Assembly: GCA_013360745.1 (NCBI GenBank)
Contig: JABWBA010000005.1
Span: 1-64,000, forward strand
From: Chthonomonadales bacterium
Lineage (GTDB): Bacteria > Armatimonadota > Chthonomonadetes > Chthonomonadales > CAJBBX01
Direction: 5' to 3'
DNA: 64,000 nt
This document shows positions 18,488-26,888 of this stretch, piece after piece. The notes under the pieces are model-generated. The model ran no database searches. It had not been told where the DNA came from and was given only the letters and a program-made list of their open reading frames with translations. Every line of letters starts with the position of its first letter. Positions within the stretch are counted from its first letter, which is position 1. Both the position numbers and the translations under genes were made by a program.

Positions 18488-18832
18488 TTACCCATCGCGC
18501 ACATGGTGCGGCATCGCAGCCGGCAGGTCCAGAATGAGCTCGACAAGGCCCATGGGCTGTCCGTCGCGGTACCAGGTCGTATGGTAGATCAGGCTTCGGC
18601 GACCGCCTTTCTCGATGGTATAGACGTTGAGAGAAGGGGTCCCGAGCATCTCCTCGACTTTCGCCCGCGCCCCATCGGGATGGCAGCCGAGCATATTCGT
18701 TCCGATGTTGGCGGCGCCACCCAGAGGGCCGTACCGCGCGATCGCCGCTTCGTTCATGTAGAGCACCTTCCCCGTATCATCGCTGACCGTTACGGAGCCC
18801 GGAAATCGGGTCACCCAATCGGGCATGTCCAT
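18488..18832 (-). CDS. Stand-alone PAS-domain protein
   Basis: A 114-residue protein that is essentially one PAS domain: DDTGKVLYMNEAAIARYG is the typical strand-helix start, and the C-terminal strands contain RSLIYHTTWYRDGQPMG. There is no attached kinase, cyclase or DNA-binding domain. It may act as a sensor that binds a separate partner. ATG 18832 has AAGGAG 10 nt upstream. It is divergent from the cold-shock gene and convergent with glnB; proximity to PII alone does not prove a link. A nearly identical arrangement of residues to fold-only PAS4-type domains is the basis for the call. Confidence 0.75.
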   Translation of the reverse strand: MDMPDWVTRFPGSVTVSDDTGKVLYMNEAAIARYGPLGGAANIGTNMLGCHPDGARAKVEEMLGTPSLNVYTIEKGGRRSLIYHTTWYRDGQPMGLVELILDLPAAMPHHVRDG

Positions 18833-18894
18833 GTTCCTTTTCTCCTTCGTGGTGCGCTCCTCGCTGTCGAGCTGAAAATCGTATCATAGACCGC

Positions 18895-18923
18895 TTGCAC
18901 ACGGCGAACGCTTATGTTATACT
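18895..18923 (+). promoter_or_regulatory. Promoter of the cold-shock gene
   Basis: -35 TTGCAC at 18895-18900, a 17-bp spacer, and -10 TATACT at 18918-18923 with an upstream TG (18915-18916), an extended -10. Transcription would start near 18930, giving a 5' leader of about 120 nt, long as in cspA-type genes whose leaders act as thermosensors. Confidence 0.65.
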
Positions 18924-19050
18924 TGCGCGTTCCCGAGTGCGGGAGCACGTACAGCAAGCATCCAAGACGAGCGCTAAGCCCATGACGGCGAGTCGGAGCT
19001 TCCTGGCCTTGTCGTAAATGCTGCCTATCTGGATGGAGGATTGCTCCGCA

Positions 19051-19263
19051 ATGTCTAAGGTCGGCACCGTCAAGTGGTTCAACGCGACAAAGGGCTATGG
19101 TTTCATCGCCCAGGACGAAGGCGAGGACGTCTTCGTTCACTACTCCGCCATTCAATCATCTGGCTACAAGGAGCTCCGCGAGGGGCAGCGGGTTCAGTAT
19201 GACATCGATAACGACCCGCGCGGCAAGGGCCTTCGGGCTTCCAACGTCGAAGTAATCGGCTAG
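19051..19263 (+). CDS. Cold-shock domain protein, CspA family
   Basis: A 70-residue single OB-fold nucleic-acid chaperone. RNP1 is KGYGFI and RNP2 is VFVHYSAI, with the starting VGTVKWFN strand, all canonical. Length matches CspA (about 70). ATG 19051 is preceded by GGATGGAGGA about 10 nt upstream; the frame opens earlier at 19018 but that would add a non-family tail. A long leader and its own promoter lie upstream. It could serve cold adaptation or general RNA melting. Confidence 0.95.
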   Translation: MSKVGTVKWFNATKGYGFIAQDEGEDVFVHYSAIQSSGYKELREGQRVQYDIDNDPRGKGLRASNVEVIG

Positions 19264-19323
19264 GCATCATCATCAGATCTCGCTGGGTGTTGTCAGCCCT
19301 TCCGGATTGGCAACGCCCGGCGA

Positions 19324-20178
19324 TCACGACGACTCCGCCTCGACTTCGTCGGGTCTGAATCGCCTCGCGACGGCTCGTCCAACCTCCGCGAGGGCGATGA
19401 GTCCGGGGTTTTCGGGCGTCCACTGCGAACGGGGCAGGGCCGAACAGAAGGCTGCGATCGCAATCGCGCCGCCTCCGGGCGTGCAGACGATGCCCACATC
19501 GTTTCTCACGTGATCGACTGCGCCCCCTTTGCCGGCGAAGGTCCATGACTCCGGCAGAAATCGGGGCAATCCATCCCGATAGTGCTGTCGCTTGAGGATC
19601 GCCAGCGCCTCCGCGCAAAGGCTCGGTGAACCGATGCGGCCTTGATAGAGCCCTCGAAGCAGGCGGAGCGTCTCTCGAGGTGTCGTGACCCCGAGGCCGT
19701 AGCGGGCGTTCGCCGGATTGATCGGCGGGCCGGAACTGAACACCTTCCGGAATAGGCGCGTGTTCGGGCACCGCAGTTCGTCCATCGTTTTGTTCACCGC
19801 GTCGATGCCCACGCGATCAAGAACGAGATTCGTTGCTGTGTTGTCGGACACGACGATCATCAAGACGCACGCATCGCGCAGGCTCATCGTCACGCCTGGT
19901 GAGAGGTCCTTCAGCACGCCCGATCCTGGCGCCGCATCGCCGGCTTCGAGGGTGACCCGCTCGTCGAGCGAAAGCGCGCCCCGCTCGGCCATCAGCAGCG
20001 TATGGAGTAGGATGGGCAGTTTGATGACGCTGGCCGTGGCGCATTTGCGGTCGGCGTGGCGCTCGAACGAGCGACGGTAGTCGAGGTCACAGGCTGCGAT
20101 GCTCAGCCGGCCTCCGGATGTCCTCTCAATCCTCTGGACTGTCTCAAGCAGAGTCGGATCGTTACGAATCGCTGCCAT
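19324..20178 (-). CDS. Class A beta-lactamase-fold serine hydrolase, no signal peptide
   Basis: A 284-residue serine hydrolase. It has S50-V-I-K53 (SxxK), S111-D-N113 (SDN) and a KGG version of the KTG motif in WTFAGKGGAVDH. The omega-loop motif ExxLN with the deacylating Glu166 of true class A enzymes is not recognisable; the region reads RLFRKVFSSGPPINPA. There is no signal peptide, so it is probably cytoplasmic. These points argue against an ordinary antibiotic-degrading enzyme. ATG 20178 has AAGGAGGAG about 8 nt upstream and overlaps the trmFO stop by 17 nt, so it is the last gene of the topA-trmFO operon. Confidence 0.8.
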   Translation of the reverse strand: MAAIRNDPTLLETVQRIERTSGGRLSIAACDLDYRRSFERHADRKCATASVIKLPILLHTLLMAERGALSLDERVTLEAGDAAPGSGVLKDLSPGVTMSLRDACVLMIVVSDNTATNLVLDRVGIDAVNKTMDELRCPNTRLFRKVFSSGPPINPANARYGLGVTTPRETLRLLRGLYQGRIGSPSLCAEALAILKRQHYRDGLPRFLPESWTFAGKGGAVDHVRNDVGIVCTPGGGAIAIAAFCSALPRSQWTPENPGLIALAEVGRAVARRFRPDEVEAESS

Positions 20179-21544
20179 CGAGCCTCTCCTCCTTCATCCA
20201 TGCCCCGAGGGCCGCCAGAGAGCGATCTGCGTGCGCCTGAGCTCGCGCTCGCTTATCGGCAACCCGCGGCGACAACTCCGGCAGGATCGCATAGTTCGCG
20301 TTCATCGGCGCGAATACCTTCGGGTCGGTTTCCGTCAGATACCGGCACAGGGAGCCCAGTACCGTCTCCGGCGGAGGGATAACCGGCGTCCGGCCGGAAG
20401 CAAGTCGGACGGCATTCAGGCCGGCCAGGATGCCAATCGCCGCCGACTCGACATACCCCTCCACGCCCGTAAGCTGCCCGGCCACGAATATGCCCGGGCG
20501 AGCACGGAGCTCACAGGTCGGAAGCAGCGCCTCGGGCGAGCAGAGGTAGGTGTTCCGGTGCATGACGCCGTAGCGGACGAACTCGGCTTGCTGGAGCCCG
20601 GGGATCATTCGGAACACGCGCTTCTGATCGGGCCATCGGAGGCGCGTCTGAAAGCCCACCAGCCCCCATAACGTGCCCGCTCGATCCTGCTGCCGGAGCT
20701 GCACGACGGCGTGGGGCCGACGGCCGGTTCTGGGGTCGGTGAGCCCCACGGGGCGCAGCGGCCCGTACGCCAGCGTCCTCGGTCCGCGCCGGGCCAGTTC
20801 TTCGACCGGGATGCATGCTTCAAAGAACGGCGTCGAGGCCTCCTCCGGCAGATGAGGCCGGGCTTGCTCGGCCTCCAGCAGCGCAGCGAGGAACGCGTCG
20901 TATTCCTCGCGGGACATCGGGCAGTTGATGTAGTCCTCCACCTGCACCGCCGCCGGCGCGGCATCTTCCATCGATCGGTTGCGCCGGGACGCCCGGAAGG
21001 CCTGACTCTGATCGATACTCTCCAGCGTGACCGTCGGGGCCACCGCGTCGAAGAACCGTAGAAGCCCGGTTCCTGTCGTCTCGGCGAGCGAGTTCGCAAG
21101 GGAGTCGGAGGTTAGAGGTCCGGTGGCAAGGACCACGGGTGTCTCTTCCGGCACTTCCGTCACTTCCTGGCGGATTACGGTGATCTCGGGATGCTGATGG
21201 ACCCTGTCGGTCACCGTCGAAGCGAAGAGAGGCGGGTCGACCGCGAGGGCTTCTCCGGCCGGAACCGCACATTCCCGTGCGATGGGGAGGAGTACGGAGC
21301 CCAGCCGCGCCATCTCCGCTTTGAGAAGGCCTGCCGCATTGGTCAGACGGGCCGATTTCAGGGAGTTGGAGCAGACGAGCTCCGCCAGATCGCCCGTCTG
21401 GTGTGCCGGTGTCCTTTGCCCCGGCCGCATTTCATAGAGGAGCGCCTGCGCTCCCCGTGTCGCCGCCGCCCACGCGGCTTCGACCCCCGCCAGACCGCCG
21501 CCAACCACGGTTACCAGCGGACGAGGGCCCATCGGTTCAGCCAT
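20162..21544 (-). CDS. trmFO: Folate/FAD-dependent tRNA m5U54 methyltransferase
   Basis: A 460-residue flavoprotein that methylates U54 in the tRNA T-loop with methylenetetrahydrofolate as donor. The FAD-binding start VTVVGGGLAGVEAAW, the CSNSLKSARLTNAAGLLKAEM segment, MHRNTYLCSP, and GQLTGVEGYVESAA with GILAGLNA are all TrmFO signatures. ATG 21544 overlaps the topA stop by 8 nt, so translation is likely coupled. The topA-trmFO neighbourhood is widely conserved. Its own stop is overlapped by the serine hydrolase start. Confidence 0.95.
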   Translation of the reverse strand: MAEPMGPRPLVTVVGGGLAGVEAAWAAATRGAQALLYEMRPGQRTPAHQTGDLAELVCSNSLKSARLTNAAGLLKAEMARLGSVLLPIARECAVPAGEALAVDPPLFASTVTDRVHQHPEITVIRQEVTEVPEETPVVLATGPLTSDSLANSLAETTGTGLLRFFDAVAPTVTLESIDQSQAFRASRRNRSMEDAAPAAVQVEDYINCPMSREEYDAFLAALLEAEQARPHLPEEASTPFFEACIPVEELARRGPRTLAYGPLRPVGLTDPRTGRRPHAVVQLRQQDRAGTLWGLVGFQTRLRWPDQKRVFRMIPGLQQAEFVRYGVMHRNTYLCSPEALLPTCELRARPGIFVAGQLTGVEGYVESAAIGILAGLNAVRLASGRTPVIPPPETVLGSLCRYLTETDPKVFAPMNANYAILPELSPRVADKRARAQAHADRSLAALGAWMKEERLDGSDS

Positions 21545-23870
21545 CCGCTGCGGTCGGAGGGACAGGCGCGGCACGCTCCGAGAAGTCGCAATCCGGGTTT
21601 GCGCACTTGATTACGCCCGTCAGCCTGCCCCGGAACGCCTGTTCGCCCAGCGGCCATCCGCACTTCGGGCAAGGGCGGCCGATGGGTCGGTTCCAGGTAG
21701 TGAAGTCGCATGCGGGGTAGTTGGCGCATCCGTAGAACACCGCCCCTTTACGGGTTCGGCGGACCTTGATGTCACCGCCGTCCTTGGGGCATGCGACGCC
21801 GACGCTTTCCTGCGTTGTGGTCTGAGGCGATGCCCCTTCGTCGCCCGGGAGCTGTACGATGGTCCTGCATTTGGGATACCCGGAGCACCCGAGGAACTTG
21901 CCGAACTTCCCTTCACGCTCGACAAGGGGCTTGCCGCATTTCGGGCAGGCTTGATCGGTGACGGCGGCTCCGTTTGCGCTTTCGATGGGTGTGCCGTCCG
22001 CGTTCAGCATCGTTCGGCAGCGCGGAAATCCCGAACAACCGAGGAACGGCCCTTTCCGCGATTGGCGAAGGAGCATGGCGCTGCCGCAGGTTGGGCATTG
22101 ATGATCGGTCACCGTCGGCGGCTCCTTCGCACCGTGTATGCGGTTCTGGGCCTTCTCGAGGGACTCCTGGAACGAGGACCAGAACGAGGTCAGGATATCG
22201 ATCTTACTCTCCGTACCCTCCTCGATCTTATCCAGGCGCGTCTCCATGGCCGAGGTAAACGCGAGATCCATGATCTCCGGGAAGTGCGCGACGAGTAGAT
22301 CGTTCACCGTAAAGCCGAGCTCCGTCGGGAGGAACTTTCGTTCCTCCAGGGCTGCGTAGCCCCGGTCCAGAATCGTCGCGATAAAGCCCGCCCAGGTGCT
22401 CGGTCTGCCGATTCCCTTCTCGTCCAGCTCCTTGACGAGCGTAGCTTCGGTGTACCGGGGCGGCGGTTCTGTGAAATGCTGCTTCGGGAGGAGTTCGAGG
22501 AGATCCAGTTCCTGTCCCGCGGCGAGGGAGGGGAGCGGCGCGGAATCCTCTTCATCGGCCGTCACCGACGGATCGGCCTTCGCGATCGTCTCCACATCCC
22601 GTCCTTCGGTATAGACCCGCATAAAGCCGTCGAATACGACGACCGTGCCCGAGGCGCGGAAGGTATAGCGGGACGCTCCGATATCGGCGGTGGTGACGCT
22701 CAGGATCGCCGGCGCCATCTGACTGGCGATGAATCGTTCCCAGATGAGTGTATAGAGCTTCCTCTGATCCGGTGTCAGATGTGCCCTGACCTCTTCGGGA
22801 GTCCGAGCGACCGAGGTGGGCCGGACGGCTTCGTGGGCGTCCTGCGAGGCGCCTTTGGTTTTATAGGCCGGAGGTGATTTTGGCAGGTAGTCGTCTCCGT
22901 AACGGCTGCCGATCACCTGCCGCGCCTCCGTCTGGGCCTCCGACGCCACACGTACCGAATCGGAACGCATATAGGTGATGAGCCCTACCGAACCTGCCTC
23001 GCCAAGATCGATCCCTTCATAGAGCTGCTGCGCGATTTGCATGGTCTTCCGATTGCCGAATCGGAGTTTGCGCGATGCTTCCTGCTGCAGTGTGCTGGTG
23101 GTGAAGGGAGCCTGGGGTTTACGGGTCCGCTGGCGCTTCTTGACCTCAGCGACCCTGTATACCGCTCCCTCGAGCTCCCGCAAGGCCTCATCGGCGCCCG
23201 ACTGATCCTTGAGTTCATGCTTGACTCCATCACGCTGGATCAGCCTGGCGGAGAACGGAAACTCCGGCTCGGGCTGGCGCGGTGTCAGGCGGGCCGTCAG
23301 GCTCCAGTACTCCTCGGGAACGAACGCCTGGATCGCCCGCTCCCGATCGCAGATGAGGCGAAGGACGACCGATTGCACCCGTCCGGCGCTGAGTCGGGAA
23401 CGAACGGACGTCCACAACAGCGGCGACAGCTTGTAGCCGACAAGCCGATCGAGGATTCGGCGGGCCTCCTGAGCGTCGACTCGTTTCGTATCAATCGAAC
23501 GGGGTGCGGCAAGGGCCGAAAGAACGGCCGTACGCGTGATCTCGTTGAACTCGATTCGAAGGGCATTGGCGATGCCCAGAGCTTCCGCGAGGTGGTGGGC
23601 GATGGCCTCGCCTTCTCGATCAGGGTCGGAGGCAAGGTAGATGCGGTCCGCTTTCGCGACAGCGTCCTTGAGCTTTTTGACAGCATCCTTGCGGTCGGGA
23701 ATCACCACATATTGGGTGGCAAACTCCCGGGCAACATCGACCCCGAGACGTTTGGCCGGAAGGTCCCGGACATGTCCCATGCTCGCCTCAACTCGGAAGT
23801 TCGGGCCGAGGAAGCTGCGAAGCGTTTTGGTTTTCGCCGGCGATTCAACGATTATCAGGCTGGTGGGCAT
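21537..23870 (-). CDS. topA: DNA topoisomerase I (type IA)
   Basis: A 777-residue enzyme that relaxes negative supercoils. It opens with the TOPRIM segment LIIVESPAKTKT, has ASDPDREGEAIA with the acidic triad, and the active-site tyrosine is in LITYMRSDSVR (near residue 300). The C-terminus carries four zinc-ribbon repeats; three have CPxCG, but the third reads CPKDGG, losing one metal-binding cysteine. A strong promoter lies at 23942-23914, giving a short leader of about 37 nt. No clear ribosome site precedes ATG 23870. It heads the topA-trmFO-hydrolase operon. Confidence 0.96.
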   Translation of the reverse strand: MPTSLIIVESPAKTKTLRSFLGPNFRVEASMGHVRDLPAKRLGVDVAREFATQYVVIPDRKDAVKKLKDAVAKADRIYLASDPDREGEAIAHHLAEALGIANALRIEFNEITRTAVLSALAAPRSIDTKRVDAQEARRILDRLVGYKLSPLLWTSVRSRLSAGRVQSVVLRLICDRERAIQAFVPEEYWSLTARLTPRQPEPEFPFSARLIQRDGVKHELKDQSGADEALRELEGAVYRVAEVKKRQRTRKPQAPFTTSTLQQEASRKLRFGNRKTMQIAQQLYEGIDLGEAGSVGLITYMRSDSVRVASEAQTEARQVIGSRYGDDYLPKSPPAYKTKGASQDAHEAVRPTSVARTPEEVRAHLTPDQRKLYTLIWERFIASQMAPAILSVTTADIGASRYTFRASGTVVVFDGFMRVYTEGRDVETIAKADPSVTADEEDSAPLPSLAAGQELDLLELLPKQHFTEPPPRYTEATLVKELDEKGIGRPSTWAGFIATILDRGYAALEERKFLPTELGFTVNDLLVAHFPEIMDLAFTSAMETRLDKIEEGTESKIDILTSFWSSFQESLEKAQNRIHGAKEPPTVTDHQCPTCGSAMLLRQSRKGPFLGCSGFPRCRTMLNADGTPIESANGAAVTDQACPKCGKPLVEREGKFGKFLGCSGYPKCRTIVQLPGDEGASPQTTTQESVGVACPKDGGDIKVRRTRKGAVFYGCANYPACDFTTWNRPIGRPCPKCGWPLGEQAFRGRLTGVIKCANPDCDFSERAAPVPPTAADG

Positions 23871-23913
23871 TCCGATATCTCATATGGGATTGGCGTCCCA
23901 ATGGGCGCGGCGC

Positions 23914-23942
23914 ATAATACCCATGGCGAAGAGGTCTGTCAA
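23914..23942 (-). promoter_or_regulatory. Strong topA promoter
   Basis: Consensus -35 TTGACA at 23942-23937, a 17-bp spacer, and -10 TATTAT at 23919-23914. Transcription would begin near 23907, about 37 nt before the topA start. It is the closest match to the sigma-70 consensus in the window. Confidence 0.75.
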
Positions 23943-24057
23943 CAACACGCCGATGCATCTGCGGGATTGCGGACCGTTGACGCCTGGGATCGGCCTTTCG
24001 CGGCGTCCAGACCGCGGTCCTCGCCGGATCGGTTTTGCAGTATGGTTCGACGAACCC

Positions 24058-24086
24058 TTGCTTTCCCATGGTCTGCATGCTAGAAT
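24058..24086 (+). promoter_or_regulatory. Promoter of the outer-membrane protein gene
   Basis: -35 TTGCTT at 24058-24063, 17-bp spacer, -10 TAGAAT at 24081-24086 with TG at 24078-24079 (extended -10). The predicted start near 24093 coincides with a stem-loop. The leader is about 158 nt. Confidence 0.6.
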
Positions 24087-24092
24087 AGGATG

Positions 24093-24117
24093 CGCAAGAG
24101 TGTAACGCGCTCTTGCG
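24093..24117 (+). promoter_or_regulatory. 5'-end stem-loop of the outer-membrane protein mRNA
   Basis: CGCAAGAG at 24093-24100 pairs exactly with CTCTTGCG at 24110-24117 across a 9-nt loop. It begins at the predicted transcription start, the position of the mRNA-stabilising hairpin known from ompA. Confidence 0.5.
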
Positions 24118-24250
24118 GCAAGGCGCTTCCAGTAAGCGGGTGGTTCTCATGCTCGCTGTCCCTGTTCAGTGGGTCAATGAGCCGCCTCCGACAGGCAAGA
24201 AGCACTGTCTGTTGGATCACTGCGTTGCAGAACCGAAAGGAGCACGCACC

Positions 24251-24808
24251 ATGATGGTACGACGTAACACGCTCCGTGGCCTCGCGGTCATGGCTGTGTG
24301 TGCGCTAGGGTTCATTCCCGCGCTCGCACGTGCCCAGAGTCCGCTTGCGCTTCGGCTCGGCATGTACGGGGGCTCGACGTACAACTCCCGCGAGCTTGCC
24401 GACAACAAAGGCTTTCACGTCGGACTGCAGTACAACCTCTCGGGTGTGCCGCATGTCCTCAACGGCGAAGCCTGGTCTACCAACATATCGGTGGACTACT
24501 ATCATCCCTTCACAGACCAGGCGAATCGATTCCATATGGTCCCGGTCGCGATCAACCAGATCTACACGTTCGAAGAGCAGAACGGCAAGACGCCCTATCT
24601 CGGCTTCTCCCTCATCGCCGCGACGTTCAAATCGAACATGGTTACCCCTAACCAGGACTGGGTTACCCGCGTCGGTGGCGGCATCATCCTGGGCCTGAAC
24701 CTCAATGAGAAGATGTTCGTTGAGGGACGCTACGAGGTATACGACAAATCGGGCCTCGATTTCGGTGGTCCGGATGGCTTCCGCGCAACCTTCGGTCTAC
24801 GGTTCTAA
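24251..24808 (+). CDS. Small outer-membrane beta-barrel protein
   Basis: A 185-residue exported protein. Residues 1-29 are a signal peptide ending ALARAQS. The mature part alternates hydrophobic and polar residues in beta-strand style, with glycine/aromatic-rich turns, and ends in FGLRF; a terminal phenylalanine is the sorting signal of outer-membrane barrels. The length suggests about eight strands, as in OmpX/OmpW-like barrels; no specific family is recognised. ATG 24251 has AAGGAG about 8 nt upstream. It has its own promoter, a long leader with a 5' hairpin, and a terminator at 24903-24930. Confidence 0.8.
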   Translation: MMVRRNTLRGLAVMAVCALGFIPALARAQSPLALRLGMYGGSTYNSRELADNKGFHVGLQYNLSGVPHVLNGEAWSTNISVDYYHPFTDQANRFHMVPVAINQIYTFEEQNGKTPYLGFSLIAATFKSNMVTPNQDWVTRVGGGIILGLNLNEKMFVEGRYEVYDKSGLDFGGPDGFRATFGLRF

Positions 24809-24902
24809 AGATCGATCGTACGGCCGCAAGGCGTCGCGTAACAAGGATTAGCGCCGCTGGAACGGCGGATACGATCGGTTGGTGAACCACGTTGACTGGC
24901 AC

Positions 24903-24930
24903 GGCGCCCCTCGGGAAACCGGGGGGCGTC
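24903..24930 (+). terminator. GNRA-loop hairpin terminator after the outer-membrane protein gene
   Basis: A 12-bp stem (24903-24914 with 24919-24930, two G-U type pairs) is closed by a GAAA tetraloop and followed by GTTGTTGT. It lies about 95 nt after the stop and probably ends that transcript before glyQ. Confidence 0.6.
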
Positions 24931-25025
24931 GTTGTTGTCCGTGCCCAATCACGAGGATAAGAGCGGACCGGGCGGTTCAGGTACAGTGATCAACCGAACC
25001 GACGACGGAGGATTCGAACCCCGCG

Positions 25026-25898
25026 ATGACACTTCAGAATCTGCTGATCACCCTTGAACGCTTCTGGGCCGAGAAAGGCTGCCTCATTCTGCAGCCGTAC
25101 GACGTGGAGGTTGGAGCGGGCACCAACGCCCCCATGACCACGCTCCGGGCGCTGGGGCCGGAGCCGTGGAACGTCGCCTATGCGCAGCCCTCTCGACGGC
25201 CGGCCGACGGGCGGTATGCCCGGAACCCGAACCGGATGCAGCGGTTCCTCCAGTATCAGGTCATCCTGAAACCTTCTCCTGAAGAGATCGTCGATCTCTA
25301 CCTCGCAAGTCTGGTCGAACTGGGTATCCGGCCGCTGGAGCACGATATTCGGTTCGTCGAGGACGATTGGGAAGCGCCGACATTGGGCGCCCAGGGCGTT
25401 GGCTGGGAGGTCTGGCTCGACGGCACGGAGATCACCCAGTTCACCTTCTTCCAGCAGATGGGCGGCATCGAGTTAACCGCGGTGTCCGGTGAGATCACCT
25501 ACGGCGTCGAGCGCCTGGCCTGCATGCTGCAGGGAGTCGATAACGTCTGGGATATGGAATGGGGACACGGGATCACGTACGGGGAGTGCGAGCGGGATTT
25601 CGAGCGGCAGCATTGCGTCTATAACTTCGAGGAGGCGGATGTCGCCGGCCTGTTCGATATGTTCCAGCGGCATGAAGCCCAGAGCGCGCGGATCTGCAAG
25701 CTTGGCCTTCTCTATCCCGCGTTCGACCTTGCCCTGAAATGCTCCCATCTGTTCAATCTGCTCGATGCCCGGGGCAGCATCTCGGTGACTGAGCGGGCTT
25801 CGTATATCAACCGGGTTCGGACGCTCTCCAGGATGTGCTGTCTCGAGTATCTGAAGCAGCGCGAAGAGAGCGGTTTCCCGCTGCTTGCGCGGGCCTGA
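25026..25898 (+). CDS. glyQ: Glycyl-tRNA synthetase alpha chain
   Basis: A 290-residue class II synthetase subunit that activates glycine for tRNA-Gly as part of an alpha2-beta2 enzyme. Conserved stretches are [62 protein letters not shown] and ITYGVERLA. Length matches family (about 290-300). The beta-chain gene glyS, adjacent in many bacteria, is absent: the next gene is convergent. A GGAGG lies 14 nt before ATG 25026, a longer spacing than usual. Confidence 0.96.
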   Translation: MTLQNLLITLERFWAEKGCLILQPYDVEVGAGTNAPMTTLRALGPEPWNVAYAQPSRRPADGRYARNPNRMQRFLQYQVILKPSPEEIVDLYLASLVELGIRPLEHDIRFVEDDWEAPTLGAQGVGWEVWLDGTEITQFTFFQQMGGIELTAVSGEITYGVERLACMLQGVDNVWDMEWGHGITYGECERDFERQHCVYNFEEADVAGLFDMFQRHEAQSARICKLGLLYPAFDLALKCSHLFNLLDARGSISVTERASYINRVRTLSRMCCLEYLKQREESGFPLLARA

Positions 25899-25904
25899 CG
25901 CCGC

Positions 25905-26849
25905 CTATCGCCGCTTACGGCTCTTTCGCGCCATCTCCATCAGGTCTCGGTAGGTCAGCGCTTTCCGCTTCTTCCCATCTTTGCCGACGGTCTCGTACAC
26001 GGGTCTGCCTTCGAATCGCCGCGGATCCAGAATCTGGTTCATCGGTTCGTACAGCATGGCGCCAGCCGGCTGGCGCCACGCGAAGAGAGCGTCCGGGATC
26101 TTCAGCCCGACCGTCGTCTTATTCTCATAGCCGAAACGCACGGGAAGCATCCGGAGGTTCCTTTGATCGGGGTCATCTTCCGCTCCGGCCGGTTGCCGGG
26201 TCGGCTCCGGCACGGATGGCGGGTCGATGGGGATGGAGTCGAAGCGGAAGCGCCGGATCAGATGATCGCTTTCCGAGATATAGAAGCGAGCCTCGGCGGT
26301 CCGTTTGGCATCGCCGGTGTCGATCATCACGACCTGAACGCGCTCGCCATTCACGATCTCGGGAGCTTCGAGCCGGACCGCGCGCGCCTGCCGTTCCAGA
26401 TCCCTGAACGGGTCGGCGCCGGAGATGGCGGCGTACTCAATGCCGGCGCCCGGCAGGATCAAGGCGCGAAGGTCCCGTGGAGCCCGGTCCCGTGTGTAAT
26501 AGCCCTCCGCCTCGTCGTAGACGTAGAAACCCTTGCCGTCGCAAAGATAGCGCTTTCGCGTGGCGCGTCCCAGCGTAGGATTGTAGTTCTCGATCTCATA
26601 TAGGAGCCGGTTCGGACGTCGGACCACCAGCTTCGATCGGAGCGGCTTTGTGAAGCCTCCTGGGTCGCCCGAATAGGCGGCTTCGATCTCAACCGATTTG
26701 AGGGATCGGTACGCCCGAACCATGCGATCCAGCGCTTGCCGGGCAGCTGGTTCGACCGGTTCGGCCAATCCGATGGCGCGACTCGGCGCGATCGAACTCA
26801 CGAGCAGGACGATCGAACTGATAATCCCCGTGCTGCAGACGAGTGTCAT
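25905..26849 (-). CDS. LolA-like / DUF2092-type exported protein
   Basis: A 314-residue exported protein. Residues 1-25 form a signal peptide ending near PSRAIG. The body resembles LolA/LolB-like half-barrels: RSLKSVEIEAAYSG at the start, SKLVVRRPNRLLYEIE and LCDGKGFYVYDEAEGYY in the middle, and a DHLIRRFRFD strand later. Such folds carry lipoproteins or lipids across the periplasm. The Lys/Arg-rich C-terminus after residue 285 is not part of the core fold. It starts 39 nt after dnaE on the same strand and is probably co-transcribed with it. The family call is tentative. Confidence 0.6.
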   Translation of the reverse strand: MTLVCSTGIISSIVLLVSSIAPSRAIGLAEPVEPAARQALDRMVRAYRSLKSVEIEAAYSGDPGGFTKPLRSKLVVRRPNRLLYEIENYNPTLGRATRKRYLCDGKGFYVYDEAEGYYTRDRAPRDLRALILPGAGIEYAAISGADPFRDLERQARAVRLEAPEIVNGERVQVVMIDTGDAKRTAEARFYISESDHLIRRFRFDSIPIDPPSVPEPTRQPAGAEDDPDQRNLRMLPVRFGYENKTTVGLKIPDALFAWRQPAGAMLYEPMNQILDPRRFEGRPVYETVGKDGKKRKALTYRDLMEMARKSRKRR

Positions 26850-26888
26850 GGAACGATGCTACCCGATCCCTCCTGATTCGGTTGCCCG

